The notes below the pieces were generated by a model. The model was not told where the DNA came from. It ran no database searches and saw only the letters and a list, made by a program, of their open reading frames with translations. 24,018 nucleotides of DNA from CAZWVM01 sp964637705 (GTDB lineage: Bacteria; UBA8481): positions 1 to 24,018 of the forward strand of contig CAZWVM010000031.1 of assembly GCA_964637705.1 (NCBI GenBank). Direction: 5' to 3'. The translations under genes were made by a program, and so were the position numbers. Below are positions 7,277 through 14,334 of the stretch, piece after piece (the stretch's first letter is position 1; each line of letters starts with the position of its first letter).

Positions 7277-8512
7277 CTAGAACTTGATTTCCGACTGAAT
7301 GTAGACGCGAGACTGGTCGAAGGCGTTGGCGGTGATGTTGCCCGAGGCCAGCTCCGCGCGGTTTTTGAAGTCCAGCGATTCGTAGTTCGCAAGGACCGTG
7401 ACGTTGTCGTTCACGCGGTAGGCCGCGCCCGCGATGATTCGAGAGTGGTCGTTGTCGCGGTAGAAGGTGCCCGGTTGCAGCCAGTCGTAGCGTGCCATGA
7501 GCGACCACTCGGTCCCGGGGATGTCCACGACGCCCATGACGTTGTAGCCGCGGCTCTGGATCTCGTTCAGGGCGTAGCCGCCCGTGGGCATCGACTGCCG
7601 GTTCATGTTCTGAACGCCGTTACCGATCAGGGTGATCGCGTTGGCGTAGTTGTTCGCCTCGTCCCACGCGTAGAGATACGTGGCCCCGATCCTCCAGATG
7701 TCCTTCTTGAGGAAGAGCCCGGCGTGCAGACGCGACTGCCGCGCTCCCACGCCCGTGTTCGGCCAGGCCGTCGTGCCGCCGTAGGCGTAGGAATAGGCGC
7801 CGGTCAGGGTCAGGCCCTTGGTGATCATCGGCAGATCGAGCGCCAGGTGCGTCAATGCCATCTTGCCGCTGTTGACCTCCGCCGTCGTGCGACCCTCGCC
7901 GTTGACGAAGAGTGACGTCCAGGTCAACGGAACAGCCGTGAACTTCGTGCGCCATTGCAGTCCCCAGTCGGCGCTGTTGGCGAAAAACTGCTCGCGCTCC
8001 GTGTAGGACGATCCCTGGACGCGATAGCCCCAGAAGGAATCGTCGTAGGACGTGACCGGGTTGGAGGGAACGCCCGCCTGGAGCTGGGATGCGAGGGACG
8101 GGAAGTCGAACTCCCCGTAGACGTGGCGGACGTAGATCCGGTAGTCGTTACCGGATCCGCGGTTGTCGAGGACCAGCCGCGCCCGGGTGTTGGGCGTGAA
8201 GCTCCGGCGGAAATCCACGACTGTTCTCGTCGCCGCGAAAGCGTCGTAGGGCCGCGTCGCCGTCGTCTTGGCCGCGTAGGCCGTGCCCGCCGGCTGGTTG
8301 CGATCCTCGATCTCGGCCGAGTACTGCAGGAAGAACTGGAAGCCGATGTCCAGCCCGAAGGGCTTGTACTCCTCGCGGTTCTCGCCGGGGGATCCGTAGA
8401 TCTGGCCCGTCTCGAGGTCGCGATAGAACTTGATCGCATCGGCCCTCGTCCCGCCGAGCGTCGTCATCATTGCCGCGGCCAAGACCGCGCCCATGCACCG
8501 TTTCATCTTCAT
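7277..8512 (-). CDS. Outer-membrane beta-barrel porin, probably phosphate-associated
   Basis: This 411-residue protein starts at the ATG at 8512 (MKMKRCMGAVLAAAMM). The signal peptide is about 1-26, ending TRADA. The rest alternates hydrophobic and polar residues with many aromatic girdle positions (YRIYVRHVYGEFDF, WSLMARYDWLQPG, VTVLANYESLDF) and ends in a terminal Phe (YIQSEIKF), the C-terminal signature recognised by the BAM machinery. I do not recognise the exact porin family. Its place 18 bp upstream of pstS in the same transcription unit argues for a role in phosphate or polyphosphate uptake across the outer membrane, functionally like OprP or PhoE, but this is inferred from context. 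GGGGGAGGAAAG supplies the SD. A TTG six bases upstream is a less likely start. Confidence 0.85.
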   Translation of the reverse strand: MKMKRCMGAVLAAAMMTTLGGTRADAIKFYRDLETGQIYGSPGENREEYKPFGLDIGFQFFLQYSAEIEDRNQPAGTAYAAKTTATRPYDAFAATRTVVDFRRSFTPNTRARLVLDNRGSGNDYRIYVRHVYGEFDFPSLASQLQAGVPSNPVTSYDDSFWGYRVQGSSYTEREQFFANSADWGLQWRTKFTAVPLTWTSLFVNGEGRTTAEVNSGKMALTHLALDLPMITKGLTLTGAYSYAYGGTTAWPNTGVGARQSRLHAGLFLKKDIWRIGATYLYAWDEANNYANAITLIGNGVQNMNRQSMPTGGYALNEIQSRGYNVMGVVDIPGTEWSLMARYDWLQPGTFYRDNDHSRIIAGAAYRVNDNVTVLANYESLDFKNRAELASGNITANAFDQSRVYIQSEIKF

Positions 8513-8635
8513 GACCAACTTTCCTCCCCCTGGAGAATGTGATGGGCGGAACTATGGAGGTCTCGCGTTAGAAACGGATAAGAGGAAAGTTTGGTTTCGA
8601 CGAGTTCGGAGGAGGCGGTGCCCTCGCCGGGATTA
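8513..8635 (-). promoter_or_regulatory. Promoter region of porin-pstS
   Basis: This 123-bp gap separates the SMUG1 stop from the porin start. On the minus strand a -10-like CATAGT (8552-8557) has no matching -35. Instead CTTTCCTCTTATCCGTTTCTAACG lies just upstream, with two loosely similar 7-nt pyrimidine-rich units 11 bp apart. A missing -35 with repeats in its place fits an activator-dependent (Pho-type) promoter but is weak evidence. There is no clear terminator for the upstream operon. Confidence 0.3.
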
Positions 8636-9364
8636 CTACGGCAGGGTCCACGCCCCCATGCGCTCGAGCGCGGCGACGGCCTGGGGGGCCCAGCCGCGAT
8701 TCGCGGCCGGGGAGGCCGGGCTCGGGTGCAGGATCGTTCCGATGGCGACGCCCGTGCCTTCGAGCGCACGTTCGGCCTGCTGGGCCGCGTAGGCCCCGAT
8801 TCCAACGACTCGCTCCGGCTCGAGCGCCCTCACGACCTCCGCGAGGTGCCGGTCGCAGGCGGCGATGAGTTGGTCACGCTCCCGCGCCGGAAGCTTGTCG
8901 GGCGTGCGGTTCTTCCCGCTCTCCTCCAGGAAGGCGAGCGGGCAGTAATTCCCGACGAAATGATCGCGAAAGAAGGCCTCGGGAGTGCCGAACCGTTCCG
9001 CGAAGAGTCCCCAGAGCCGCCGCCCGCTCACCTCGGAGCGCGCGCATGCGAATCCCTGCACGGGCCGCTTCGGGTGCTCTTGCGCGGGACGGCCGACCGG
9101 TCCTTCAAGACCGAGCCAGTCGCGGGCCGCGGCCACCTCGCCGAAGGGCACTCCGATCTGGGCCATGCCCCACGGCCCCGGGTTCATCCCGAGGAAGATC
9201 GTCCGTTTCCGCCCTCGTCCGTAGCGCTCGAGGTAGGCGCGATGAACCTCCCAGGCATACTCGAGCGGATTGTAGACATGGGTGACCGGCGGCGCGAAGG
9301 TCATCCGAGACGTCTCGCTCCTGAGAACGAGCGCCGCCTCGACGATTCTCCGTGCCCGCTCCAT
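8636..9364 (-). CDS. SMUG1-type uracil-DNA glycosylase
   Basis: This enzyme excises uracil and related oxidised pyrimidines from DNA to start base-excision repair. It has 242 residues. Family 3 (SMUG1) motifs are clear: the catalytic-water motif GMNPGPWGMAQIGVPFG at 59-75 (N61 matching the SMUG1 Asn), the uracil-binding NYCPLAF at 139-145 and the second active-site motif HPSPASP at 213-219. The match to animal SMUG1 is very close at these motifs, with only Phe to Trp in the first. Two tandem ATGs (9367, 9364) are possible; GGAGG is better spaced for 9364. It starts 13 bp after top6A, so it is probably co-transcribed with topoisomerase VI. SMUG1 is sporadic in bacteria compared with UDG families 1, 4 and 5. 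Confidence 0.93.
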   Translation of the reverse strand: MERARRIVEAALVLRSETSRMTFAPPVTHVYNPLEYAWEVHRAYLERYGRGRKRTIFLGMNPGPWGMAQIGVPFGEVAAARDWLGLEGPVGRPAQEHPKRPVQGFACARSEVSGRRLWGLFAERFGTPEAFFRDHFVGNYCPLAFLEESGKNRTPDKLPARERDQLIAACDRHLAEVVRALEPERVVGIGAYAAQQAERALEGTGVAIGTILHPSPASPAANRGWAPQAVAALERMGAWTLP

Positions 9365-9377
9365 CATCGCCTCCGCG

Positions 9378-10505
9378 TCAGGGCAGGAATTTCTCGGGGT
9401 GCTTGAGCTTCTTCGGCAGGTACTCGTCGATCACGTAGTTGAGCCCCCACTTCGCGAGCGCCTGCTGCTCGGCGCGGACGCCCATCCCCACGAGCTTCTC
9501 GATGGCGATTCTCCACGGCTTGTGCTTCAGGAAGAAGGGATCGTTCTTCAGGGCGTCCTTGGCCCGCTTGATGTCGACGTCCTTCAGGGGATGCGTGGGA
9601 AGCTTGTACTCGACGATGTCCTCGGGCGTGACGCCCAGGTAATGGGCGCGCGGAACGGAGAAGAAGCGCGAGATGTGTGCCGCATTGCCGGATCCGACCT
9701 TCAAGCTCCGGTAGATGTTCGCGATCCCGTAGGGATCGCAGTCGACGAAGGCGTAGACCGGGATCTTCTTCTCGTCGGAGAGTCGCCGGATGAAGCGGCG
9801 GCAGGCGCGCGACGGGACGCCGCCCATGTTGATGAGGATGCAGTCGGTCTTCTTCCAGAACTTGTGCTGGGCCAGGCGTTGGAACATACCGCCCGTCTCG
9901 ATGACGAGGATGAACTTCGCCTTCGTCTCGAACTGGAGATGCTCGACGGAGGAGGGAATGGAATAGGCGCCGGAGCCGAAGGAGGTGCAGTCGATGCGGA
10001 TCGTCTTCTTCGTCTCCCAGTCGCGGTCGATGACGATCAAGCGCCCCGCGATCTCGCCGCCCTTCTCTTCCGGGTAGAACCGAAGTTGCTCGCGCGAGAC
10101 GCCCGAGACCGAGAAGAGGGCCTCGATGTCGTCCATGACCGCGTCCGACTCCTCCTGCGCGTCGAACCGCGCCTCTTCCCAGTTCTTCGACTGGTAGTAA
10201 GCATCCCTCTTCGTCGCGAAGTCGTCGGTCTCGACGAGTTCCTTCGACAGGGCCATCATGCGCATCGTCTGGGCGAAGGTTCTGACGGTACCGACCGTCA
10301 GCGTCCGCGTCTTCTTCTGCCGGCCGATCTCGAAGTAGCCCTGCTTCTCGTCGTACTTGACGTTCGAGAGGGCGCGGACCGGGAAGGAGACCTCGGGCTT
10401 GCGCTTCCTCATGATGTCGCCGTGAACGTCCTTCGCGCTCTCGCGGATCTTCTCGACGACGGTCTTCTCGCGCTGATCGAGCGGCGCTCTTCCCCTACGC
10501 GCCAT
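9378..10505 (-). CDS. top6A: DNA topoisomerase VI subunit A (Spo11-like)
   Basis: This is the DNA-cleaving subunit of the type IIB topoisomerase, forming an A2B2 tetramer with Top6B to relax and decatenate DNA. It has 375 residues from ATG 10505. The winged-helix 5Y-CAP domain carries KRDAYYQSKNW at 99-109, with the catalytic tyrosine most likely Y104. The Toprim domain follows with the metal-binding Glu in VIETGGMF (E203) and DxD in FVDCDPYGIAN (D255, D257). The C-terminal part matches archaeal Top6A (RAHYLGVTPEDI, LPTHPLKDVD). It lies 141 bp downstream of top6B. The usual archaeal pairing is the same two genes. A longer start at 10538 lacks an SD. Nothing suggests inactivation. Confidence 0.95.
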   Translation of the reverse strand: MARRGRAPLDQREKTVVEKIRESAKDVHGDIMRKRKPEVSFPVRALSNVKYDEKQGYFEIGRQKKTRTLTVGTVRTFAQTMRMMALSKELVETDDFATKRDAYYQSKNWEEARFDAQEESDAVMDDIEALFSVSGVSREQLRFYPEEKGGEIAGRLIVIDRDWETKKTIRIDCTSFGSGAYSIPSSVEHLQFETKAKFILVIETGGMFQRLAQHKFWKKTDCILINMGGVPSRACRRFIRRLSDEKKIPVYAFVDCDPYGIANIYRSLKVGSGNAAHISRFFSVPRAHYLGVTPEDIVEYKLPTHPLKDVDIKRAKDALKNDPFFLKHKPWRIAIEKLVGMGVRAEQQALAKWGLNYVIDEYLPKKLKHPEKFLP

Positions 10506-10646
10506 GATGCACCTTCCCTGAGGCCGCATCTCCGCCACGGAGAGGCACTGAGAGAACCGTCGAACCCGTAAGAACAGCGCTAACAGAATGGATGTTCATT
10601 TCAGGATTTCTTTCCCGTGTCTCGGTGCCTACGTGGTTCATCATCC
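10506..10646 (-). other. Spacer between top6B and top6A
   Basis: This 141-bp spacer is less GC-rich than the flanking genes. It contains a 50-codon ORF (10495-10644, ATGATG start with GAGG directly before it) that overlaps the top6A start in another frame. I see no convincing hairpin terminator or -35/-10 pair. It may be an untranslated linker or hold an internal top6A promoter. Confidence 0.3.
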
Positions 10647-12389
10647 TCACTCGATCTTCCTCGACTTCTCCAGGACGTCCGTCAGGTAGCGGACCGTCTT
10701 CTCGCGTTCCTTGTCCGTGAGCTTCAGGATGTCCTGGAGGGCGAGCGCCAGCTGGGGGATGTAGGTCTTGATGTAGCTCTTCTTCTTCTCGGCGTCCTCG
10801 ATCCGGCCCTTCTTGCGGATGTGCGCCCCGAGACGGCGGCCGCACTCCATCAAGCCCAGCTTGATCTCCTTGACGATCTCCGGATACGAGGCGATCGCCT
10901 CCTTCGACTCCGACGTGAAGGGCACCCAGACGGAGGCGATGTGGACGGCGATGACGAGGGGCCCGATGGGCAGAGCGCCCCGCGGGTGCGTGAGGCCGTA
11001 AAGCCGCCAGGTCGTCCCGACGCAGCTCTTCGAGACCGCGCAGGCCGACTGCTGGTGCTGAAGCGGCACGCGGTTCGCGAAGCGCAGGAGCTCCGCCGGT
11101 TCCTCGACGCCCCGCGTGGGCCCGCCCCACGCGATCGCCGCCTCGACGAGGAACGGGTTGCCGCGGTAGACGGAGGGCGCGCGGGAGACGGAGCTGTACC
11201 ACTCCGCGTCGGGGATCGAGCGCTTCAGCCCGGCGAGGATCTGCTCTTCGCCGATCGGAGAGAGGCAATTCGTCGGCGGTCGCTGGATCTTCGTCGCTTG
11301 GATCGCGCGGTAAAGGGCATCGGCCTGAGGCCGGTTCACGCTCCGCGGCTTCATCAGTTCCTTCAGGCCTGCGGCCTTGACGATCTCCGAGGCCACCCCC
11401 GGGCCGACGCGCGAGAACTCCGACTGGAGGAACCCCTTCACGTGCCGCGACTTCGTGGTCTTGAGCATCTCCATGAGCATCCCCAGCTCCACGCCGTAGG
11501 GATGAGGTCGGATCTGCAGCGGCTCGGACGGCAGGATTTCCACGGCGCGTTTCCACGTCTTCATTTCGGGCTCGTCCGGGGCCTTGTAGACGATCGTGAC
11601 GTGCGGGTTGGTGACGAGCGTCTGCTCGAGGTATTCCTCGACGGATCGCTTGCCCTTGTGGAAGGTTCCCTCGAGGTCGATCTCGACTCTCGTCCCGTGG
11701 TCACGGTCCCACGCGACCGTCCGATCCGTCACGACCTCGGGCGCGTTCTTCTTCGTGTCGATCCGGATCTCGAAGTAGTGCGCCGGGTGCTTCTTGCCCG
11801 TCTTCGAGGTGATGCGGCAGGGCGAGCCCGTCGTCAATTGGCCATACATCGCGGAGGCCGAGATGCCGATGCCCTGCTGTCCGCGCGACTGCTTCAAGCG
11901 GTGGAACTTCGAACCGTAGAGGAGCTTTCCGAAGATGCGGGGAATCTGCGACTTCACGATCCCCGGCCCGTTGTCCTCCACGATGACGGTGAAGCGATCG
12001 TTCCCCAGGGACTTGAGTTCCACCCTGATCTCCGGCAAAAGCCGCGCCTCCTCGCACGCGTCGAGCGCGTTGTCGACGGCCTCCTTGACTGTGGTAAGAA
12101 GCGCCTTGCGGGGATTGTCGAAACCGAGGAGATGCCGGTTCTTGGTGAAGAATTCCGCGACGGAGATCTCGCGCTGCTGCGTCGCCATCTCCTGCGCGGT
12201 TCGACGTTTCGGTGCGACGTCCTTCCTCGGAGGGGCCTTAACGAGTTCCGGCCCAGCCGGTTTCGCCGACTGAGCCGGAGGAGGAGCGGCGGCAGCCTCT
12301 TTGCTGACCGTCTTCCTGGCCGTCTTGTCTTTCTTCTTCTGGCCAGCTGCCGCCCGACCCTTTTCGGGTCTCTTCTCTTTCTTCTTCAT
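10647..12389 (-). CDS. top6B: DNA topoisomerase VI subunit B (GHKL ATPase)
   Basis: This is the ATPase gate subunit of topoisomerase VI. It has 580 residues. A low-complexity, Lys/Ala/Pro-rich tail (1-72) precedes the conserved part beginning REISVAEFFTKNRHLLGFDN. GHKL motifs are KEAVDNALDACEEA (E103, N107), DNGPGI at 139-144 and the ATP-lid SRGQQGIGISA at 168-178. The H2TH-like region (GLKELMKPRSVNRPQADALYRA) and the transducer with PPTNCLSPIGEE and RFANRVPL match archaeal and plant Top6B. The C-terminus ends shortly after the transducer helix with no Ig-like extra domain. ATG 12389 has a CGGAGC SD and a good promoter about 45-70 bp upstream. Archaeal homologues generally lack such a basic N-terminal tail. 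Confidence 0.95.
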   Translation of the reverse strand: MKKKEKRPEKGRAAAGQKKKDKTARKTVSKEAAAAPPPAQSAKPAGPELVKAPPRKDVAPKRRTAQEMATQQREISVAEFFTKNRHLLGFDNPRKALLTTVKEAVDNALDACEEARLLPEIRVELKSLGNDRFTVIVEDNGPGIVKSQIPRIFGKLLYGSKFHRLKQSRGQQGIGISASAMYGQLTTGSPCRITSKTGKKHPAHYFEIRIDTKKNAPEVVTDRTVAWDRDHGTRVEIDLEGTFHKGKRSVEEYLEQTLVTNPHVTIVYKAPDEPEMKTWKRAVEILPSEPLQIRPHPYGVELGMLMEMLKTTKSRHVKGFLQSEFSRVGPGVASEIVKAAGLKELMKPRSVNRPQADALYRAIQATKIQRPPTNCLSPIGEEQILAGLKRSIPDAEWYSSVSRAPSVYRGNPFLVEAAIAWGGPTRGVEEPAELLRFANRVPLQHQQSACAVSKSCVGTTWRLYGLTHPRGALPIGPLVIAVHIASVWVPFTSESKEAIASYPEIVKEIKLGLMECGRRLGAHIRKKGRIEDAEKKKSYIKTYIPQLALALQDILKLTDKEREKTVRYLTDVLEKSRKIE

Positions 12390-12430
12390 GCGATGCTCCG
12401 TAACGGCTACGTACCCTGTTCTTCGCCTCT

Positions 12431-12459
12431 AATGTAGTGAGTGGAAACGCCGTAGGCAA
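12431..12459 (-). promoter_or_regulatory. Promoter of the topoisomerase VI operon
   Basis: On the minus strand TTGCCT (12454-12459) and TACATT (12431-12436) are separated by exactly 17 bp, a reasonable sigma-70-type pair (4/6 each). The predicted start leaves a leader of about 35 nt before top6B. It lies in the 98-bp gap after the DUF1820-like gene, which is AT-richer than its surroundings. Confidence 0.5.
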
Positions 12460-12487
12460 GCCCCATCGGGAAAAAAGTGAGGACGGT

Positions 12488-12811
12488 TCAGGACGAGCTC
12501 GATGTCGGACGAAGTTCGACCACCTTGAGCGTGCCGTCTTCGACCGGCACATTCTCCGCCGGCAAGGCGTCGACGCGGCGGATGTCGGAGATCGGGATGT
12601 AGGTCTTCTCGACGCCCGCGAATTCCTGCTCCACGCGGTCGACGCCGGGCCGGATGATCTTCGACGTCGAGCGGGGCGTCACGAAGCTCGAAACCTCGAT
12701 GAAGCCGAGCATGTCGGAGGGGCCGACGGAGCGGGCGTGGATCTCGCAGAGCGGTTCGCCCTTCTTGGCGTAGTAGACCCTGTAGATCGTGTCGGACTTG
12801 CGCGCGGGCAC
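12488..12811 (-). CDS. DUF1820-like small protein
   Basis: This is a small cytoplasmic protein of about 107 residues with no known function. The core pattern YRVYYAKKGEPLCEIHARSV...GFIEVSSFV...VEQEFAGVEKTYIPISDIRRVD matches the DUF1820 family, which has a single compact alpha/beta domain ending in a conserved F-x-G-V-x-x-x-x-I-P-x-x-x-x-x-R-x-D element. The start is a GTG at 12811, placed 17 nt after the stop of the GH5-like gene and without a clear SD, so coupling is likely. A longer frame runs upstream but only as a shadow of the GH5-like gene. The C-terminal Ser-rich tail (PTSSSS) is not part of the family core. Grouping with exported glycosidases may be incidental. Confidence 0.75.
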   Translation of the reverse strand: MPARKSDTIYRVYYAKKGEPLCEIHARSVGPSDMLGFIEVSSFVTPRSTSKIIRPGVDRVEQEFAGVEKTYIPISDIRRVDALPAENVPVEDGTLKVVELRPTSSSS

Positions 12812-12828
12812 GGGACGACGATACGGCG

Positions 12829-13845
12829 TCAGGGGCGCGGGGGCAAGAGCCGGAAGAAGTCTTCCTTCGCGGCGTTCACGCCGGTCGTTGCCGTCGTGCG
12901 GTCGCGCCAGATGTCGCGGCCCGTGGAACGGTAGATGCCCATGTCGCCGCATTCGCGCCAGGTATGGAAGGCCCAGGGTATGCCCCGCGCGCGAAACGCC
13001 GCGACCGCGTCGCCCAGGAAACGTCGGATCCTCGACGCCGTCTCGCGGTTCGTGATCCCCCATTCGACGCACCAGACCGGCACGTTCTCGCGCCGGGACC
13101 AGGCGGCCTGCTCCTCGATAACGCGGGAGGGGATCTGAGGGTGATAGAGATCGAAGCCGTAGGCGAGGTTGGTATCCGCGAAGCGGCGGCGCGTGCCCTC
13201 GACGATGACGATGTGATGCGTGTCGTTGGAGCGGACCGCGGAGAGGGCCTGCACGAGGGTCGCCGTGTACTTCTCGGCGTCGAAAAGCCATAGTCCGGAT
13301 GGAGGTGGCTCGAGAAGATCATAGGCGGCGACGATCGTCTCGCCCCTCATCCGGCGCGCGATCTCCTTCCATAGCCTGGCCAGGGCGTCACGCCGCCTAG
13401 CCGTGTGCCAGGGTTCTTCCCCCGCCGGGCAGCGCAACGCGAAAACGAGGTTCATGTCCAGCCGCCGCGCGGCCTCCACGACCCGGCCGAGCGCCGCGAA
13501 TCCCGTCTCGCTCCATCCTCCCGCGCCCGCGGGATCCTCCAGGTCCTGCCTGATGAATCCGCAGTGAAGGCTGTTGGCGCCCCAGGACTTCGCCTTCGCA
13601 AAATCGGTCTCGTTCGCCGCGTTCAGCCGGAATCCGAAACCCTCGGGAACGACCACGCGGTCGCCGCGCATGAGGCGACGGCCCTCGGCACGGAGATAGA
13701 CGAGTGACACGGGCGGCGGAGGCGACGTGTCGGGTATCGCGTTGAGGGCGACCGGCACGGACTGCGTGTTCTCGATCGTGCCCTGGGCGAATGACGGCGT
13801 GGCCAGAAGGAAGACGGCAAGCGCCACGCCCGCCGTTTTTCGCAT
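12829..13845 (-). CDS. Exported GH5-like (cellulase superfamily) glycoside hydrolase
   Basis: This is a 338-residue secreted or periplasmic protein. Signal peptide is about 1-20 (MRKTAGVALAVFLLATPSFA). A TIM-barrel pattern of clan GH-A follows: FGFRLNAANETDFAKAKSWGANSLHCGFIR near the N-terminus, the acid/base strand VAAYDLLEPP (candidate E179), the strand GFDLYHPQIPS and the nucleophile strand VPVWCVEWGI (E261), then a late tryptophan (FHTW, W296). The acid/base motif lacks the usual Asn of NEP: it reads LEP if aligned without a gap. Substrate cannot be inferred. The ATG at 13845 is preceded by GGGGGAC, which lies in a CCCCCATGGGGG palindrome; alternative in-frame starts at 13857 and 13884 lack an SD. 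It likely shares a transcript with the GH13 protein, so an extracytoplasmic glucan-related role is plausible. Confidence 0.75.
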   Translation of the reverse strand: MRKTAGVALAVFLLATPSFAQGTIENTQSVPVALNAIPDTSPPPPVSLVYLRAEGRRLMRGDRVVVPEGFGFRLNAANETDFAKAKSWGANSLHCGFIRQDLEDPAGAGGWSETGFAALGRVVEAARRLDMNLVFALRCPAGEEPWHTARRRDALARLWKEIARRMRGETIVAAYDLLEPPPSGLWLFDAEKYTATLVQALSAVRSNDTHHIVIVEGTRRRFADTNLAYGFDLYHPQIPSRVIEEQAAWSRRENVPVWCVEWGITNRETASRIRRFLGDAVAAFRARGIPWAFHTWRECGDMGIYRSTGRDIWRDRTTATTGVNAAKEDFFRLLPPRP

Positions 13846-13911
13846 GAAGTCCCCCATGGGGGCTATCATACCGCGCCGGGACACGGCCGGGCTAGGGGGT
13901 TGCCGTGGAAC

Positions 13912-14334
13912 TTACAGCCGCTCCCAGCACGTCGGCTCGAGATTCGTCGCCATCGTCCAGATCGAGACCTCGAGGTCCACGACCCGGAAGACGCTCATGA
14001 ATCCCATGCCCTTCGCCTCGATCCACGGCTTCAGGAACGGCCGCGCTTCGACGATCTCCGCCTTCAGCGCTCCGTCGTCAATCGGTTCGACTCGGCCGGA
14101 GAAACGCACTTGGAGAAACTTCTCGAAGTCGTTGAAGCAGAGTTCGACCCGAGGATCCTCCATGATCTGCCGCCAGACAGCCTTCTCCGTGCCGGTGTGC
14201 ATCACGAACGACGTTCCGTCGAAGCGGTAGGGCATCATGCCTCGGACGCGGGGTCTCCCCTTTTCCAGCGTCGCCAGGTGACAGGCAGGATGCCCCTTCA
14301 CGAACTCGACCAGTTCTTCCTTCGTCATCTTCAC
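13912..14334 (-). CDS. Pyridoxamine 5'-phosphate oxidase-fold (FMN-binding split barrel) protein
   Basis: This 140-residue cytoplasmic protein belongs to the PNPOx-like split-barrel superfamily, whose members bind FMN, F420 or heme and perform redox chemistry on small molecules. Visible features are the N-terminal helix KEELVEFVKGHP, the first strands ACHLATLEKGRPRVRGMMPY (a typical cofactor-contacting strand pair), FVMHTGTEKAVWRQIMEDPRVELCFND and the later strand VRFSGRVEPIDD. No specific substrate is evident. The GTG start at 14334 overlaps the stop of the giant GH13 gene as GTGA and has GGAGG 10 nt upstream; an ATG two codons later (14328) is possible. Translational coupling to a secreted amylase-type protein is odd for a cytoplasmic flavin-type enzyme. 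Confidence 0.85.
   Translation of the reverse strand: MKMTKEELVEFVKGHPACHLATLEKGRPRVRGMMPYRFDGTSFVMHTGTEKAVWRQIMEDPRVELCFNDFEKFLQVRFSGRVEPIDDGALKAEIVEARPFLKPWIEAKGMGFMSVFRVVDLEVSIWTMATNLEPTCWERL

Noticed and set aside
6069..7508. A 479-codon minus-strand frame over pstS
   Set aside because: It is offset from pstS and the porin, gives an Arg/Gly/Pro-rich product, and is explained as a shadow of pstS.
10495..10644. A 50-codon ORF between top6B and top6A
   Set aside because: SD lies directly against the ATG, it overlaps the top6A start out of frame, and the product has no features. Kept only as a remark on the spacer.
10617..12437. Long plus-strand frames antisense to top6B and other genes
   Set aside because: Low-complexity translations with no motifs; the sense-strand genes are unambiguous.
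12488..13291. A 267-residue reading for the DUF1820-like gene
   Set aside because: The first about 160 codons overlap the GH5-like gene in another frame and show shadow composition; family similarity begins only after the GTG at 12811.
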